64,000 nucleotides of DNA from JAICYJ01 sp963737445 (GTDB taxonomy: Bacteria > Actinomycetota > Thermoleophilia > Gaiellales > JAICJC01): contig CAVTSO010000009.1 of NCBI GenBank assembly GCA_963737445.1, forward strand, positions 248,001-312,000, given 5' to 3'. Shown piece after piece: positions 42,682 to 51,976 of the stretch; position 1 is the stretch's first letter; each line of letters begins with the position of its first letter. Below the pieces are notes generated by a model. It worked only from the letters and a program-made list of their open reading frames with translations, was not told the origin of the DNA and ran no database searches. Both the position numbers and the translations under genes were made by a program.

Positions 42682-44103
42682 ATGGAGTGTGATGTTGTCG
42701 TCCTGGGCGGAGGCCCCGGCGGATACCCCGCTGCCATCAGGGCTGCCCAGCTGGGCGCGCAGGTGGTCATGATCGAGCAGGCACGGGTCGGCGGCACCTG
42801 CATCACCGTCGGCTGCATCCCGACCAAGACCTGGGTGCAGACCGCGCACGCGTTGAAGGACGCGAGCCAGACGTTCCCGCAGCTGGGCGTCAACGTGTCG
42901 GGCGTCGAGCTCGATTTCGCGACCACCCAGAAGAACAAGGAGACGATCGTCGGCGGGCTCGTCAACGGCATCACCGGTGTCGTGAAGGCGAACGGCATCG
43001 ACGTCGTCACCGGCCACGGCAGCTTCAAGGACGCGAACACGATCGCGGTCGAGGGTGGGGAGGACATCTCGTTCAAGCAGGCCATCATCGCGACCGGCTC
43101 GCACGCGCTGAGCCCGCCGGTGGACGGCATCGCCGGCCCGCTCTGCGTCGACTCGACCAGGATGCTCGAGGTCGACCAGGTGCCGGCCCGGGTCGCGATC
43201 CTGGGCGGCGGCGTGATCGGCGTCGAGTTCGCCTCGATCCTGCAGCACTTCGGCTGCGAGGTCACGATCGTCGAAATGCTGGACAGCCTGATCCCGACCG
43301 AAGATGCCGACGCCGCCAAGGAGCTCAGCCGCGCCTTCAAGAAGCGCGGCATCACCATGCACCTGGGCGCCCGTGCGACCCGCATCGATCACGGCGACGA
43401 GGCCGTCCTGCACTTCGAGTCCTCCGACGGCACGGCCGGCCAGGTGGCCGCCGACCTGGTGCTGGTCGCCACAGGGCGCGGGCCCAACGTTGCGGACATC
43501 GGCCTCGAGCGGGCGGGCGTCGCCTCCGACCCCCGCAAGGGCATCGAGACCGACTTGGCGATGCGCACGAACGTGCCGCACATCTTCGCCGCCGGCGACG
43601 TGGCCGGCCGCTTCCAGCTGGCTCACACGTCGTTCCGCGAGGGCGAGGTGGCGGCCGAGAACGCCACCGGCCACCAGGCGGAGATCGACTACACCGCCGT
43701 CCCGCGCTGCATCTACACCGACCCGGAGGTTGCGGGCGTGGGGCTGACCGAGGCCCAGGCGCGCGAGCAGCACGGCGACGAGGTCTCCATCGGGCGGATG
43801 CCGTTCTCGGCCAACGCCCGCGCCCAGATGTACGCCGAGAAGACCGGATGGGTGAAGACCATCCACGAGAACCGCTACGGCGAGCTGCTGGGCCTCGTGA
43901 TCGTCGGCCCGCAGGCCACCGAACTGGTCAACGCGGGCGTGGTGGGGCTGTCCGCCGAGGCAACGATCGAGACGATCGGCGATTCGATGGCGGCGCACCC
44001 GACGCTGGCCGAGGCGGTGAAGGAGGCGGCCCTGGTCGCGCTCGGGCGCCCCATCCACCTGCCGCCGGCCAAGCCTCGCGCCAAGGCAGCCGCCGCCCGG
44101 TGA
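42682..44103 (+). CDS. lpdA: Dihydrolipoyl dehydrogenase (E3)
   Basis: 473 residues from ATG 42682. FAD-binding GGGPGGYPAAIRAAQLG, redox disulfide Cys40/Cys45 in GGTCITVGCIPTKT, NAD-binding VAILGGGVIGVEFASIL, second FAD motif HIFAAGDVAGRFQLAH, and the C-terminal catalytic AAHPTLAEAVKEAAL. It reoxidises the lipoyl groups of the 2-oxoacid dehydrogenase complexes. The Asn usually found between the redox Cys residues is replaced by Ile-Thr-Val, otherwise normal. Overlaps proS by 4 bases. Confidence 0.95.
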   Translation: MECDVVVLGGGPGGYPAAIRAAQLGAQVVMIEQARVGGTCITVGCIPTKTWVQTAHALKDASQTFPQLGVNVSGVELDFATTQKNKETIVGGLVNGITGVVKANGIDVVTGHGSFKDANTIAVEGGEDISFKQAIIATGSHALSPPVDGIAGPLCVDSTRMLEVDQVPARVAILGGGVIGVEFASILQHFGCEVTIVEMLDSLIPTEDADAAKELSRAFKKRGITMHLGARATRIDHGDEAVLHFESSDGTAGQVAADLVLVATGRGPNVADIGLERAGVASDPRKGIETDLAMRTNVPHIFAAGDVAGRFQLAHTSFREGEVAAENATGHQAEIDYTAVPRCIYTDPEVAGVGLTEAQAREQHGDEVSIGRMPFSANARAQMYAEKTGWVKTIHENRYGELLGLVIVGPQATELVNAGVVGLSAEATIETIGDSMAAHPTLAEAVKEAALVALGRPIHLPPAKPRAKAAAAR

Positions 44104-45797
44104 GCGGCGCACGCGGCTCACAGCTCCTGATCCCGACGCTCAAGGACGATCCGACCGACGCGGAGGCGATCAGCCACAAGCTGCTGGTGCGGGGCGGCTT
44201 CATCCGGCAGGTGGGGTCCGGGCTCTACACCTACCTGCCGCTGGGCTGGCGGGTGATGCGGCAGATCGACACCATCATCCGTGAGGAGATGGACACGATC
44301 GGCCAGGAGATGCTGATGCCCGTGCTCAACCCGGCCGAGCTGTGGCAGCGTACCGGTCGCTGGGACATCGCGCAGCTCTACAAGCTGACCGATTCCTCCG
44401 GGAAGCACTACGCGCTGGCGATGACCCACGAGGAGTGCGTCACCTTCCACGCCTCCCGCGAGATCCGCTCCTACAAGGAGTTGCCCCAGATCTGGTACCA
44501 CATCCAGACCAAGGAGCGGGACGAGCCGCGGCCCAAGAGCGGCATCCTGCGCACCCGCGAGTTCATCATGAAGGACTCCTACAGCCTCGACCGCGACGAG
44601 GAGGGCCTGGAGGCGAGCTACCAGCGCCACATCGAGGTCTACAAGCGCATCTACGACCGCTGCGGACTCGAGTACTGGATGGTCGAGTCCGACGTGGGCA
44701 TGATGGGCGGGCTGGGCGCACACGAGTTCATGGCGCCGAGCAGCGCGGGGGAGGACGAGGTCGCGCTCTGCTCGAGCTGCGACTACGCAGCCAACGTGGA
44801 GCTGGCCCGCTCGCGGCCGCGCACGCCGCAGTTCCCTGAGCGCCTGGAGGCGCCGAAGGAGATCGAGACGCCGGGTGCCACCACGATCGAGGCGCTGGCC
44901 GGCCAGCTCGGGATCGATCAGGCGGCCACCGCCAAGGCGATGGTGCTGTCCAGGGACGGCGAGGTCGTGCTGCTGCTGGTCCGGGGTGACGATCGCATGC
45001 ACGAGCTGAAGGCGACCAAGGCGCTGGGCGGCGCGTACCGGCCGGCCACTGCGGAGGAGATCGTTGCCACATTTGGCGCCGAGCCCGGCTCGATCGGGCC
45101 GGTCGGCGTGGGCGCGCGGGTGATCGCCGACGAGGCGTTGCGCGTGGGCCAGTACGTGTCCGGCGCCAACCGCACCGGCTTCCATCTGCTGGGCGTGGAG
45201 GCCGGGCGCGACTACGCGCCCGAGTTCGCGGACCTGCGCGAAGTGCGTGACGGCGAGGGTTGTCCCGACTGCGACGGGACGCTCCGAGTTGAGCGCGTGA
45301 TCGAAATTGGGAATATATTCAAGCTCGGCACCAAGTACTCGGCGCCGTTGAACGCGACATACCTGGATGAGTCAGGGCAATCGCAGCCCATCGTGATGGG
45401 AAGCTACGGAATCGGATTGGCGAGGATCATGGCTGCGGCGATCGAACAGGGGCATGACGACAACGGCATGATCTGGCCGGCGTCGATCGCACCCTTCCAG
45501 GCTCACATGGTCGTGATCGGCGACGCCGGCTCCGAGCAGTTCGCGGTCGCAGAGGAGCTGGAGGGCCGGCTCACGGCGGGCGGCACCTCGGTGCTGTTCG
45601 ACGACCGCGACGTCAGCCCGGGTGTGAAGTTCGCCGACGCCGAGCTGATCGGCGCACCGGTGCGACTCACGATCGGCAAGCGCACCGTGTCAGAGGGCAC
45701 GGTCGACCTTCAGGCTCGCAGGGGGCGCGAGCAGATCTCGACGAGTGTGCGGGATGCGCCTGAACGGGCTCAGGCGATCCTTCAGGAAGGAGCTTGA
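44100..45797 (+). CDS. proS: Prolyl-tRNA synthetase, bacterial type
   Basis: 565 residues from GTG 44100 (GTGA overlap with lpdA). Opening LLIPTLKDDPTDAEAISHKLLVRGG, motif 2 RPKSGILRTREFIMKDSYS, the inserted editing (INS/YbaK-like) domain at about 225-390 with LLLVRGDDRMHELKATKALGG, motif 3 MGSYGIGLARIMAAAIEQ, and the anticodon-binding domain ending in RRGREQIS. Normal length, no frameshift. Confidence 0.95.
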   Translation: MSGARGSQLLIPTLKDDPTDAEAISHKLLVRGGFIRQVGSGLYTYLPLGWRVMRQIDTIIREEMDTIGQEMLMPVLNPAELWQRTGRWDIAQLYKLTDSSGKHYALAMTHEECVTFHASREIRSYKELPQIWYHIQTKERDEPRPKSGILRTREFIMKDSYSLDRDEEGLEASYQRHIEVYKRIYDRCGLEYWMVESDVGMMGGLGAHEFMAPSSAGEDEVALCSSCDYAANVELARSRPRTPQFPERLEAPKEIETPGATTIEALAGQLGIDQAATAKAMVLSRDGEVVLLLVRGDDRMHELKATKALGGAYRPATAEEIVATFGAEPGSIGPVGVGARVIADEALRVGQYVSGANRTGFHLLGVEAGRDYAPEFADLREVRDGEGCPDCDGTLRVERVIEIGNIFKLGTKYSAPLNATYLDESGQSQPIVMGSYGIGLARIMAAAIEQGHDDNGMIWPASIAPFQAHMVVIGDAGSEQFAVAEELEGRLTAGGTSVLFDDRDVSPGVKFADAELIGAPVRLTIGKRTVSEGTVDLQARRGREQISTSVRDAPERAQAILQEGA

Positions 45798-45799
45798 CG

Positions 45800-46153
45800 G
45801 TGGCACGCAAGACCGCAGCAGCAACCAAGAAGTCCGCTCCGAGCAAGCGATCGGCCGCCAGCAACGGCAGCAGCCGGCCGTTCGGCGTGGCGCTCGAGGC
45901 GCGCATGCACGACAAGGGCATCTCCTACCGGGCGCTGGCCGAGAAGACCGGCCTTTCCGCCGGCTACCTCAACCACCTGGTGCACGGCAACCGGCCGGTG
46001 CCCGCGAACCCCGTGATCCAGAGCATCGCAAAAGCGGTCGGCATGAAGGCCGACAGCTTCCGTGAGTTCCGCATCCGCAAGGTGTCAGAGGCCCTGGCCA
46101 AGAAGCCGGAGCTGGTCGACAAGGTCTACGTCGACATCGTCAAGGGCAAGTAA
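45800..46153 (+). CDS. XRE-family helix-turn-helix protein
   Basis: 117 residues from GTG 45800 (AGGAAGG 9 bases upstream). A basic Lys/Ala/Ser-rich N-terminal tail of about 30 residues precedes the HTH: GISYRALAEKTGLSAGYLNHLVHGNRPVP. The following ANPVIQSIAKAVGMKADSFREF completes the Cro/CI fold. The tail may bind DNA non-specifically. It lies 3 bases after proS, likely cotranscribed, and its end overlaps the convergent anti-sigma gene. Confidence 0.88.
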   Translation: MARKTAAATKKSAPSKRSAASNGSSRPFGVALEARMHDKGISYRALAEKTGLSAGYLNHLVHGNRPVPANPVIQSIAKAVGMKADSFREFRIRKVSEALAKKPELVDKVYVDIVKGK

Positions 46154-46713
46154 GCGCGAGCCGCGCCGATGCGGGGGCGCGGCGGATCTGCACGTCGTAG
46201 GCGGGAGCTCCAGCCGGCTTCGCAGCGGCCCACGCCTGCAGCTGACGGCTGACCGCGGCGTAACGGCCGGCCGGGACGCGCAGGGCGTAGGTGTGCGCCT
46301 GAGCCGCGCAGAACGGCAGTGGCGACAGGGTCGCGAGCTTGTCGGCCGGGACAGCCGGCACGTTCCTGAGCGCACCCGCGGTCGCTGTACCGCTGTCGCT
46401 CAAAGCCTGACCACCGCCCTGGCTCGACCTCGGGGACGGCACCCATCGCGCCGAGTGTGTCTCGGCGGCGCTGCCCGCGGAGCTTGACTGGCCGGAGCCG
46501 CCGATCCGGGTCAGGCCCGCGATGCCCGGCCAAGCAGCACCGCGACCGTGGCGCACAGGGCGACCGGTCGCAGCCACGTGCGCTCGGGCAGCCGCGGCTC
46601 GGCGCGCACCTGACGCATGACGTCGCCGGCCAGGCCGGCGGCGCCTGCGCCTGGCCCTGCTCATGCAGCCGGCGGGTCAGCTGCTCGTGGTCGGTGTGGC
46701 CGTTGTCGGTCAT
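46140..46713 (-). CDS. Anti-sigma-factor-like membrane protein, two frameshifts
   Basis: Starts at ATG 46713, overlapping the sigma gene stop (ATGA). Three frames join: MTDNGHTDHEQLTRRLHEQ, then a stretch reading GLAGDVMRQVRAEPRLPE and a hydrophobic PVALCATVAVLL, then a C-terminal domain with LATLSPLPFCAAQAHTYALR and GRYAAVSRQLQAWAAA. Breaks lie near 46635-46645 and 46525-46535, in G/C runs. One membrane helix separates a short cytoplasmic sigma-binding part from an extracytoplasmic domain. No zinc motif is seen. Assigned mostly by position behind an ECF sigma gene. Confidence 0.6.
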
Positions 46714-47240
46714 GACGTGCGGTGTGCCTCCAGCTCGACAGCGAGGCGAGAACGCCCCCGGTGCAGGCGTGACTTGACGGTGCCGGCCGGAACCTCCAGT
46801 GCCGAGGCGGCCTCGTCCATGCCCATGCCGATGATGTCGCACGCGACAACGGCCGCGCGGAACTCGGGCTCGAGCGTTGCCAGCGCGGCGATCAGGTCGA
46901 GCCGGTCATCAGCGGGGCGGTCGGTGGACGCGATCACGATCTCCTCCATCGGCTCGGCGGTGCGCTTGCGGCGGTCGAGCACGTCGTAGGCCTTGCGCAG
47001 CACGATCCGGTAGATCCAGGTCGAGAACCGGGCGTCGCCGCGGAAGCGGTCGATCGCGCGCCAGGCGGAGATGAGGCCCTCTTGCACGCAGTCGCGCGCG
47101 TCCGGCTCAGATAGGGTGACGCGCAGCGCCAGCGTGTAGAGTCGGTCCTGGTAGCGGAGCACCAGCTGCTCGAAGGCATCGGCATCCCCGCGCGCCGCCC
47201 GTTTGGCCAGCCACTCGTCGGATGCATCCTGCAGACGCAT
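46710..47240 (-). CDS. ECF-family RNA polymerase sigma factor
   Basis: 176 residues. Region 2: AFEQLVLRYQDRLYTLALRVT, DARDCVQEGLISAWRAIDRFRG, FSTWIYRIVLRKAYD. Region 4: LATLEPEFRAAVVACDIIGMGMDEAASAL and VPAGTVKSRLHRGRSRL. It would direct polymerase to stress or envelope genes when released by the overlapping anti-sigma protein. Confidence 0.93.
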   Translation of the reverse strand: MRLQDASDEWLAKRAARGDADAFEQLVLRYQDRLYTLALRVTLSEPDARDCVQEGLISAWRAIDRFRGDARFSTWIYRIVLRKAYDVLDRRKRTAEPMEEIVIASTDRPADDRLDLIAALATLEPEFRAAVVACDIIGMGMDEAASALEVPAGTVKSRLHRGRSRLAVELEAHRTS

Positions 47241-47342
47241 GCGGCCATCGTACGTGGCGGCGGGGCTGCGGGCAGGCGTGGGAGTGCCATTGCTTCGTTC
47301 ACAGCCGCTTTGACGGCCGGATGGCCGCGGTGGTTCCCTCGG

Positions 47343-47348
47343 TATACT
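47343..47348 (+). promoter_or_regulatory. -10 element of the tRNA-Pro promoter
   Basis: TATACT ten bases before the tRNA gene, in the context CGGTATACTCAGG. No good -35 at 17 bases; TTGACG at 47310-47315 is 27 bases away, too far. Confidence 0.4.
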
Positions 47349-47357
47349 CAGGCCCTT

Positions 47358-47433
<76 letters not shown>

Positions 47434-47504
47434 GGGTGTCTCCGATGTGGTTGGACCGTTTTCGGCGTGTCGGCCCAGGATCCGCACGGCCTCAGTCGAC
47501 CCGA

Positions 47505-48060
47505 TTAGCCCGTCTTCTGACGGCGGAAACGCGGATAGCCTGTCTCCGCCTGGTGGCCGTTCGCGGCCGAGCCCTGCGTGCTGAGCCGCACCTGGAGTGC
47601 CCCGGTGCCGACCAAAGCCTTGAGCTCAGCGCTCGTCCCCTCGGCGATTACCCTGCCGTGATCGATCACCGCGATCCGGTCAGACAGCGCGTCTGCCTCG
47701 TCGCGATACTGGGTCGTAAGTAGGACGGTCGTCTTCTGTGCGACGATCCCGCGGGCCGTCTCCCAGGTCTGCTGCCGGCTGCGGGGATCGAGACCGGTGG
47801 TGGGCTCGTCCAGAATCAGCAGGCTCGGCCTCACGATCAGGCTCGCGGCGATCCAGCCGCCGGTGCATGCCCCCCGGCAGGCTCATCACCTGTCGTCCAC
47901 CGGCTTCGACAGACCAAACGCCCCGAGCAGCGCGCCGGCCCGGATCCTCGCCTCGCGGCGTGAGAGCCCGAGCAGCCGCCCCAGCAGGACGAGGTTCTCC
48001 CGGCCGGTCAACTCGTGGCGACGATCGCTCAGCCGAGTCCTGCGCGAAGCCTTGCCGCCA
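47505..48060 (-). pseudogene. Remnant of a DrrA-type drug-export ABC ATPase
   Basis: Three frames carry consecutive parts of one ATPase: HELTGRENLVLLGRLLGLSR, then a degenerate signature MSLPGGMHRRLD (Pro for Ser), then RPSLLILDEPTTGLDPRSRQ with Walker B and TTVLLTTQYRDEADALSDRI. The Walker A part is missing and the C-terminus ends early. The missing 5' end suggests a true remnant, not only indels. It lies just downstream of tRNA-Pro, a common site of insertion and loss. Confidence 0.75.
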
Positions 48061-48155
48061 GTTCGCATAGTGCGGCTGAGCTGCCAGCAAGCGGGTCCCT
48101 CCAAGCGCTGGGCGGTCCCACGCTCCGGGCGTCTTCCGCGCCTGGTGAGCGGGGG

Positions 48156-50040
48156 TCAGTCGCCGTCGCCGTCGACTCCTGCACCCGTGAGTGCGTCGCG
48201 GGGCTCTTGCGCGGCCGTTTCGCGTCGGCGGGCTCGCCGCATGTGAACGCCCATGCGCTCGCGATAGCTCTCGGCGTTTATGCGTTGACGCGTGCTTGTG
48301 CGGCCCGGATCGGGGTGAAGGTGTGCGTGGTATGCGCGCAGCACGTCGCCATGTGTGATCCAGCCGACGACGAGTCCCTGGTCAGATACCACCGGGGTGC
48401 CGCTGGCGTCGGAATGGACCAAATTCGTCGAGGGCGCCGTCGAGACGTTGTGTGGGTCGTAGCGTTGGTACCTCCCGGGCGATGTCCGCGGCCGGTGCAT
48501 CGAGGTGCCCATTCCGGGCGGCGAGTTCGACGTCTCGGTTGGAGATCGCGCCCGCGTAGGTTCCGTCGCCGGCCACCACCGGCAGGGCGAGGGCCTGGCC
48601 GTCGGTGAAGCGCTCGACCACGGCCTCCAGCGCGTCTTCGGCGCCCACCGGTTCGGGCGCGGGTCGCATCGTTTCGGCAACGGTGATTTCAGACAGGATT
48701 GTCGGCTTTGATCGCCGCAGGTCGACGCCCCGCCGGCGAAGCTTGAGGGTGTAGATCGAGTCCCCGCTGAGCAGCGACGCGACGGCGGTTGCGATCACAA
48801 CCGCGACCATCAGCGGGAGGATGATGTGGTAGTCGCCGGTGAGCTCGAAGATGATCAGCACCGCCGTGATCGGCGCCCGGGCCGCGCCGGCGAATACCGC
48901 TCCCATGCCGACGAGGCCGTAGGCGCCGGCCGGACCCGCGAGGTGCGGCGCGACATGGCTGACCGCGTCGCCGTAGGCTGTGCCCAGCATCGCCCCCATG
49001 AACAGCGATGGCGCGAAGACGCCTCCGGAGCCGCCGATGGCGATCGTCAGGCTGGTCGCCACCAGCTTGCCCGCCAGCAGCCCGATCAGGAACCACACGG
49101 CGTAGCCGCCGGACACGGCGTGGCCGAGCACCGGGTATCCCACGCCGTATAGCTGGGGGAGCACCAGCAGCAGCCCGCCGAGCAGAAGCCCGCCGACGGC
49201 TGGGCGCAGCCACTCGGGGCCGGTCCACACACGATCGGCGACATCTTCCAGGCCGTAGAGGACGCGGATGAACAGCGTGCCGACCACGGCCGCGGTGGCG
49301 CCAAGGCCTACGTAGAGCACGTACTCCCACTCGGATTGCTGTTGGAATGTTGGGAGGGCGAGGAACGGCTGTGAGCCGAACGCGGCCCGGCCGATCACGT
49401 CGGCGACCACGGACGAGAGGACGACGACGCCGAACGACTCGACCTCGAAATCGCGCAGGATCAGCTCGAGTGCGAAAAAGACGCCGGCGATAGGGGCGTT
49501 GAAGGTGGCCGAGATGCCTCCTGCGGCGCCGCACGCGACCAGCAGCCGAAGCCGCGACTCGGGTAGCCGCAGCACCTGGCCGACCGTCGAGCCCAGCGCG
49601 GAGCCGATCTGCACGATCGGCCCCTCGCGGCCCACAGAGCCCCCCGAGCCGATGCAGATTGCCGAGGCGAGCGCCTTGACGGCGGCCACCCGTGGTCGTA
49701 TGCGACCGCCGTTTTCCGACACGGCCAGCATCACCTCAGGCACGCCGTGACCTCTTGCCTCGCGGGCGAATCGGTGGATCAAGGGACCGTAGACCAAGCC
49801 TCCCACGACGGGTGCCAAGACGACGAACCAGATCCCTAGGGCGGGCAGGTGCGGGTTGGCCGTGTGTCCGGCGGCGCTGTAGTCCGCGCTGCCGGTGAAG
49901 AGGGTGGTCATGCCGACGATGAGCTCCCGGAAGGCGACCGCACCGACGCCCGCCCCGAGCCCGACCAGCGCGCCCAACGTCATCAGCCCAGCGGTCGTCC
50001 CATGCAACCACCGCTGCAATCGGCGGAGAGTCGCGCTCAC
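48156..50040 (-). CDS. CLC-family chloride channel/antiporter with C-terminal CBS pair, one frameshift
   Basis: Starts at GTG 50040 (GTGA overlap with the TetR gene). Membrane part: GSGGSVGREGPIVQIG with the gating Glu of GREGP, GGISATFNAPIAGVFFALE, and GGSGGVFAPSLFMGAMLG, all as in chloride/proton antiporters. Two CBS domains follow: ETMRPAPEPVGAEDALEAVV, and after a frameshift near 48415-48425, VVSDQGLVVGWITHGDVLRAYH. Joined length about 628 residues. The motifs argue against the fluoride-specific CLC-F type. Third gene of a STAS-TetR-CLC operon. Confidence 0.88.
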
Positions 50041-50648
50041 TGGCTCGTAGGCCGGTCGATGCCAGCGATCAGCGCGTCCATCACGGCGCGGATGTTCTGC
50101 CACTTGAAGCCGGTTGGATCCAGCGCTCGATGCAGCATCAACCCATCGGTCAGCGCGAGAAGAATCGAAGATAGGGCGTTCGCCTGGCGCTCGTCGATCG
50201 ACAGGTCGCCGTCTTGGATGCTGCGAGTAATCCAGGCCCGCAAGATGGCGCGGCGACGCTCCACGGCATCGGCGAACCGCGTGCGGATGATCGGATCGCT
50301 CGCCAGCGCCGACCACAGGTCGGCTCGCAGCTGCACCCGGCCGGGATCGTCGCCCACCTCCAGCATCGCCCGGGTGAACCCGCGCACCCGCTCGGCTCCG
50401 GACACATCGCTGCTCGCGAGTTCGTCCGCGACCCGATCGAGGGCGTCGGTCTCCTCCTCGAGCAATGCCAGAAACAGGTCCTGCTTTGTGTCGAAATAGC
50501 CGTAGAAGGCGCCCTTACTGACCCCCGCCTCGGCGCAGACCTCGTCGACGGTCGTCTCGTGGTATCCGGACGCGGCCACCCGCCGCCATGCCGCATCAAC
50601 CAGTCGCTGGCGCCGGTCGGCGCGCGTCTCTGCGTCGATCTTCGGCAT
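50037..50648 (-). CDS. TetR-family transcriptional regulator
   Basis: 203 residues from ATG 50648, three bases after the STAS gene. HTH: ETTVDEVCAEAGVSKGAFYGYFDTK is the TetR signature. The ligand-binding domain has RTRFADAVERRRAILRAWI and a C-terminal LTDGLMLHRALDPTGF. It probably represses its own operon through the palindrome at 51114-51129. Confidence 0.92.
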   Translation of the reverse strand: MPKIDAETRADRRQRLVDAAWRRVAASGYHETTVDEVCAEAGVSKGAFYGYFDTKQDLFLALLEEETDALDRVADELASSDVSGAERVRGFTRAMLEVGDDPGRVQLRADLWSALASDPIIRTRFADAVERRRAILRAWITRSIQDGDLSIDERQANALSSILLALTDGLMLHRALDPTGFKWQNIRAVMDALIAGIDRPTSQ

Positions 50649-50650
50649 CG

Positions 50651-51097
50651 CTACTCGGTGCTCCGGGCGGAGGCCTGGCTGGCGGGTGAGGGCTCGTCCG
50701 GGGCTTCGCCAGCGATCACCCGCACAGTTTTGCCGGGCTCCCATCGGAACCGGCGAGGGAACCCCAACCCGGTCAGTAGCACCCGTGTCGCAGGGGGTGA
50801 CACCAGTTCCACGGTTATTTGGGCTCGCCGACAGCGGGCGCACATCTCAACCATGATCGCCAGACCGAATGAGTCGACGAACACCCGACGGAGGTCAAGG
50901 CTCACCACCCTGGGCCGGCCGCCAAGCACCCGCCCGACACACCTCCTGAACGCGGCGGCTGTAGTCGAGCACAGGGCCCCCGTGAGGCCAACCGTTACAC
51001 GGTCGCCATCACGGCTAACCTCGATCCGAAGCTCCTCAGCCAACCACCCCAACTCCCTTCCGCCAGGCCTGCCTGCATTGAGACTCCCGTCCTCCAA
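50651..51097 (-). CDS. STAS-domain protein (anti-sigma antagonist type)
   Basis: 148 residues from ATG 51097. STAS fold with LDLRRVFVDSFGLAIMVEM, where Ser in VDSFG is the usual phosphorylation site of SpoIIAA/RsbV proteins. N- and C-terminal extensions (about 25 residues each) are not conserved. First gene of the operon with TetR and CLC; no cognate kinase is nearby. Confidence 0.8.
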   Translation of the reverse strand: MEDGSLNAGRPGGRELGWLAEELRIEVSRDGDRVTVGLTGALCSTTAAAFRRCVGRVLGGRPRVVSLDLRRVFVDSFGLAIMVEMCARCRRAQITVELVSPPATRVLLTGLGFPRRFRWEPGKTVRVIAGEAPDEPSPASQASARSTE

Positions 51098-51108
51098 CCA
51101 ACACAGCT

Positions 51109-51129
51109 ATTATAACCGACCAGTCAGTT
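51109..51129 (-). promoter_or_regulatory. Promoter with overlapping TetR-type operator
   Basis: On the minus strand TATAAT (complement of 51109-51114) is a perfect -10 for the STAS-TetR-CLC operon. Directly upstream, aaccgaccagtcagtt (51114-51129) is a 16-bp palindrome with 7 of 8 half-site matches, the AACYGAC-N2-GTCRGTT pattern known for TetR operators. It fills the spacer between -35 and -10, an arrangement for repression. Confidence 0.65.
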
Positions 51130-51223
51130 TTTTAGACGATGCGGGCTGCCGACCTTCCACTTGCGGGACCTAGAGGCGATCCCGCGACTCACGACCGCGC
51201 CGGCGCAGCATGGAGTCCAGGCG

Positions 51224-51574
51224 CTACTGGTCGCGGACGGGCACTGCCCGTAACGCCTCGTCACGTGTCTCGAAGACCCGGAACAGACTCCGGAGGCCGA
51301 CGAGGTCGAGCAGCCGTCGACCCTCACCACCGGTCCGTGCTACGAGCAGCAGATTTTCGCCACGCCCGCGTTCAACGATGAGCACACCCAGTACCGCCGT
51401 GTCGATGAACGTGATCTCGGTGAGATCGACGATGGCAGTGGTTCCGGTCGCTTCGACACGAGCAAACGCGGCTCGCAGGGCCGGCACGGTGCTTAGGTCG
51501 TGCTCGCCACGCAACGTGATGAGCCACAGCGATTCGCCCAATCGACGTAATCCGGTCTTACCAGGCTTAGACAC
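51224..51574 (-). CDS. STAS-domain protein, second copy
   Basis: 116 residues. STAS fold: LITLRGEHDLSTVPALRAAF, AIVDLTEITFIDTAVLGVLI. The phospho-acceptor position is Thr (FIDTAV) rather than Ser. Separated by 126 bases from the operon with the first STAS gene and on the same strand. Partner kinase not seen. Confidence 0.82.
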   Translation of the reverse strand: MSKPGKTGLRRLGESLWLITLRGEHDLSTVPALRAAFARVEATGTTAIVDLTEITFIDTAVLGVLIVERGRGENLLLVARTGGEGRRLLDLVGLRSLFRVFETRDEALRAVPVRDQ

Positions 51575-51652
51575 GCCGCCCCCGGTAGTCTTCCTTAAGC
51601 TCGCCGCTCAAACTCGGGCGCAGATGAGCATAGCCCGAGTGGTCTCCAGGCT

Positions 51653-51976
51653 TCAGCTTGAACCCCATGCCTGTGCCGCGGCAACGCCGATGTAGACCGC
51701 CGTCGCTCCAGCGGCGACGCTGACGGCTGGCAGCAGGACGCCGTGTGCGACCTGCTTGTCGCCAACCGCGTGGTAGACGTCGGCCATCAGCGTGGAAAAC
51801 GTGGTGAACGCGCCCAGGAAGCCGACGCCGAGGATGATCCGTGTCTTGTCGGAGGGGTGTATCCCGATCAACATGCCGAGCAGGAGCGACCCGGCGACGT
51901 TGATGGCGAACGTGACGTAGACCTGGTGGTGGGGCAGCAGACCCGATCTGTTTTCGGCCTCGACCAGGGCCCTCAT
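51653..51976 (-). CDS. CrcB/Fluc-type fluoride channel, N-terminally short
   Basis: 107 residues from ATG 51976 (ATGA overlap with the GT-C-like gene). Retains the pore Asn region FAINVAGSLLLGMLIG, the phenylalanine-box segment GFLGAFTTFSTLMADV and a last helix. It lacks the usual first helix with GGxxGAxxRY; the protein begins MRALVEAE, where that helix should end, and upstream frames do not encode it. Functional CrcB proteins have about 120-130 residues and four helices, so this may be inactive. Confidence 0.78.
   Translation of the reverse strand: MRALVEAENRSGLLPHHQVYVTFAINVAGSLLLGMLIGIHPSDKTRIILGVGFLGAFTTFSTLMADVYHAVGDKQVAHGVLLPAVSVAAGATAVYIGVAAAQAWGSS

Noticed and set aside
48156..50040. 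CLC protein as a fluoride-specific CLC-F antiporter paired with crcB
   Set aside because: The GREGP and GGVFAPSL motifs match ordinary chloride-type members, and crcB is in a separate unit.
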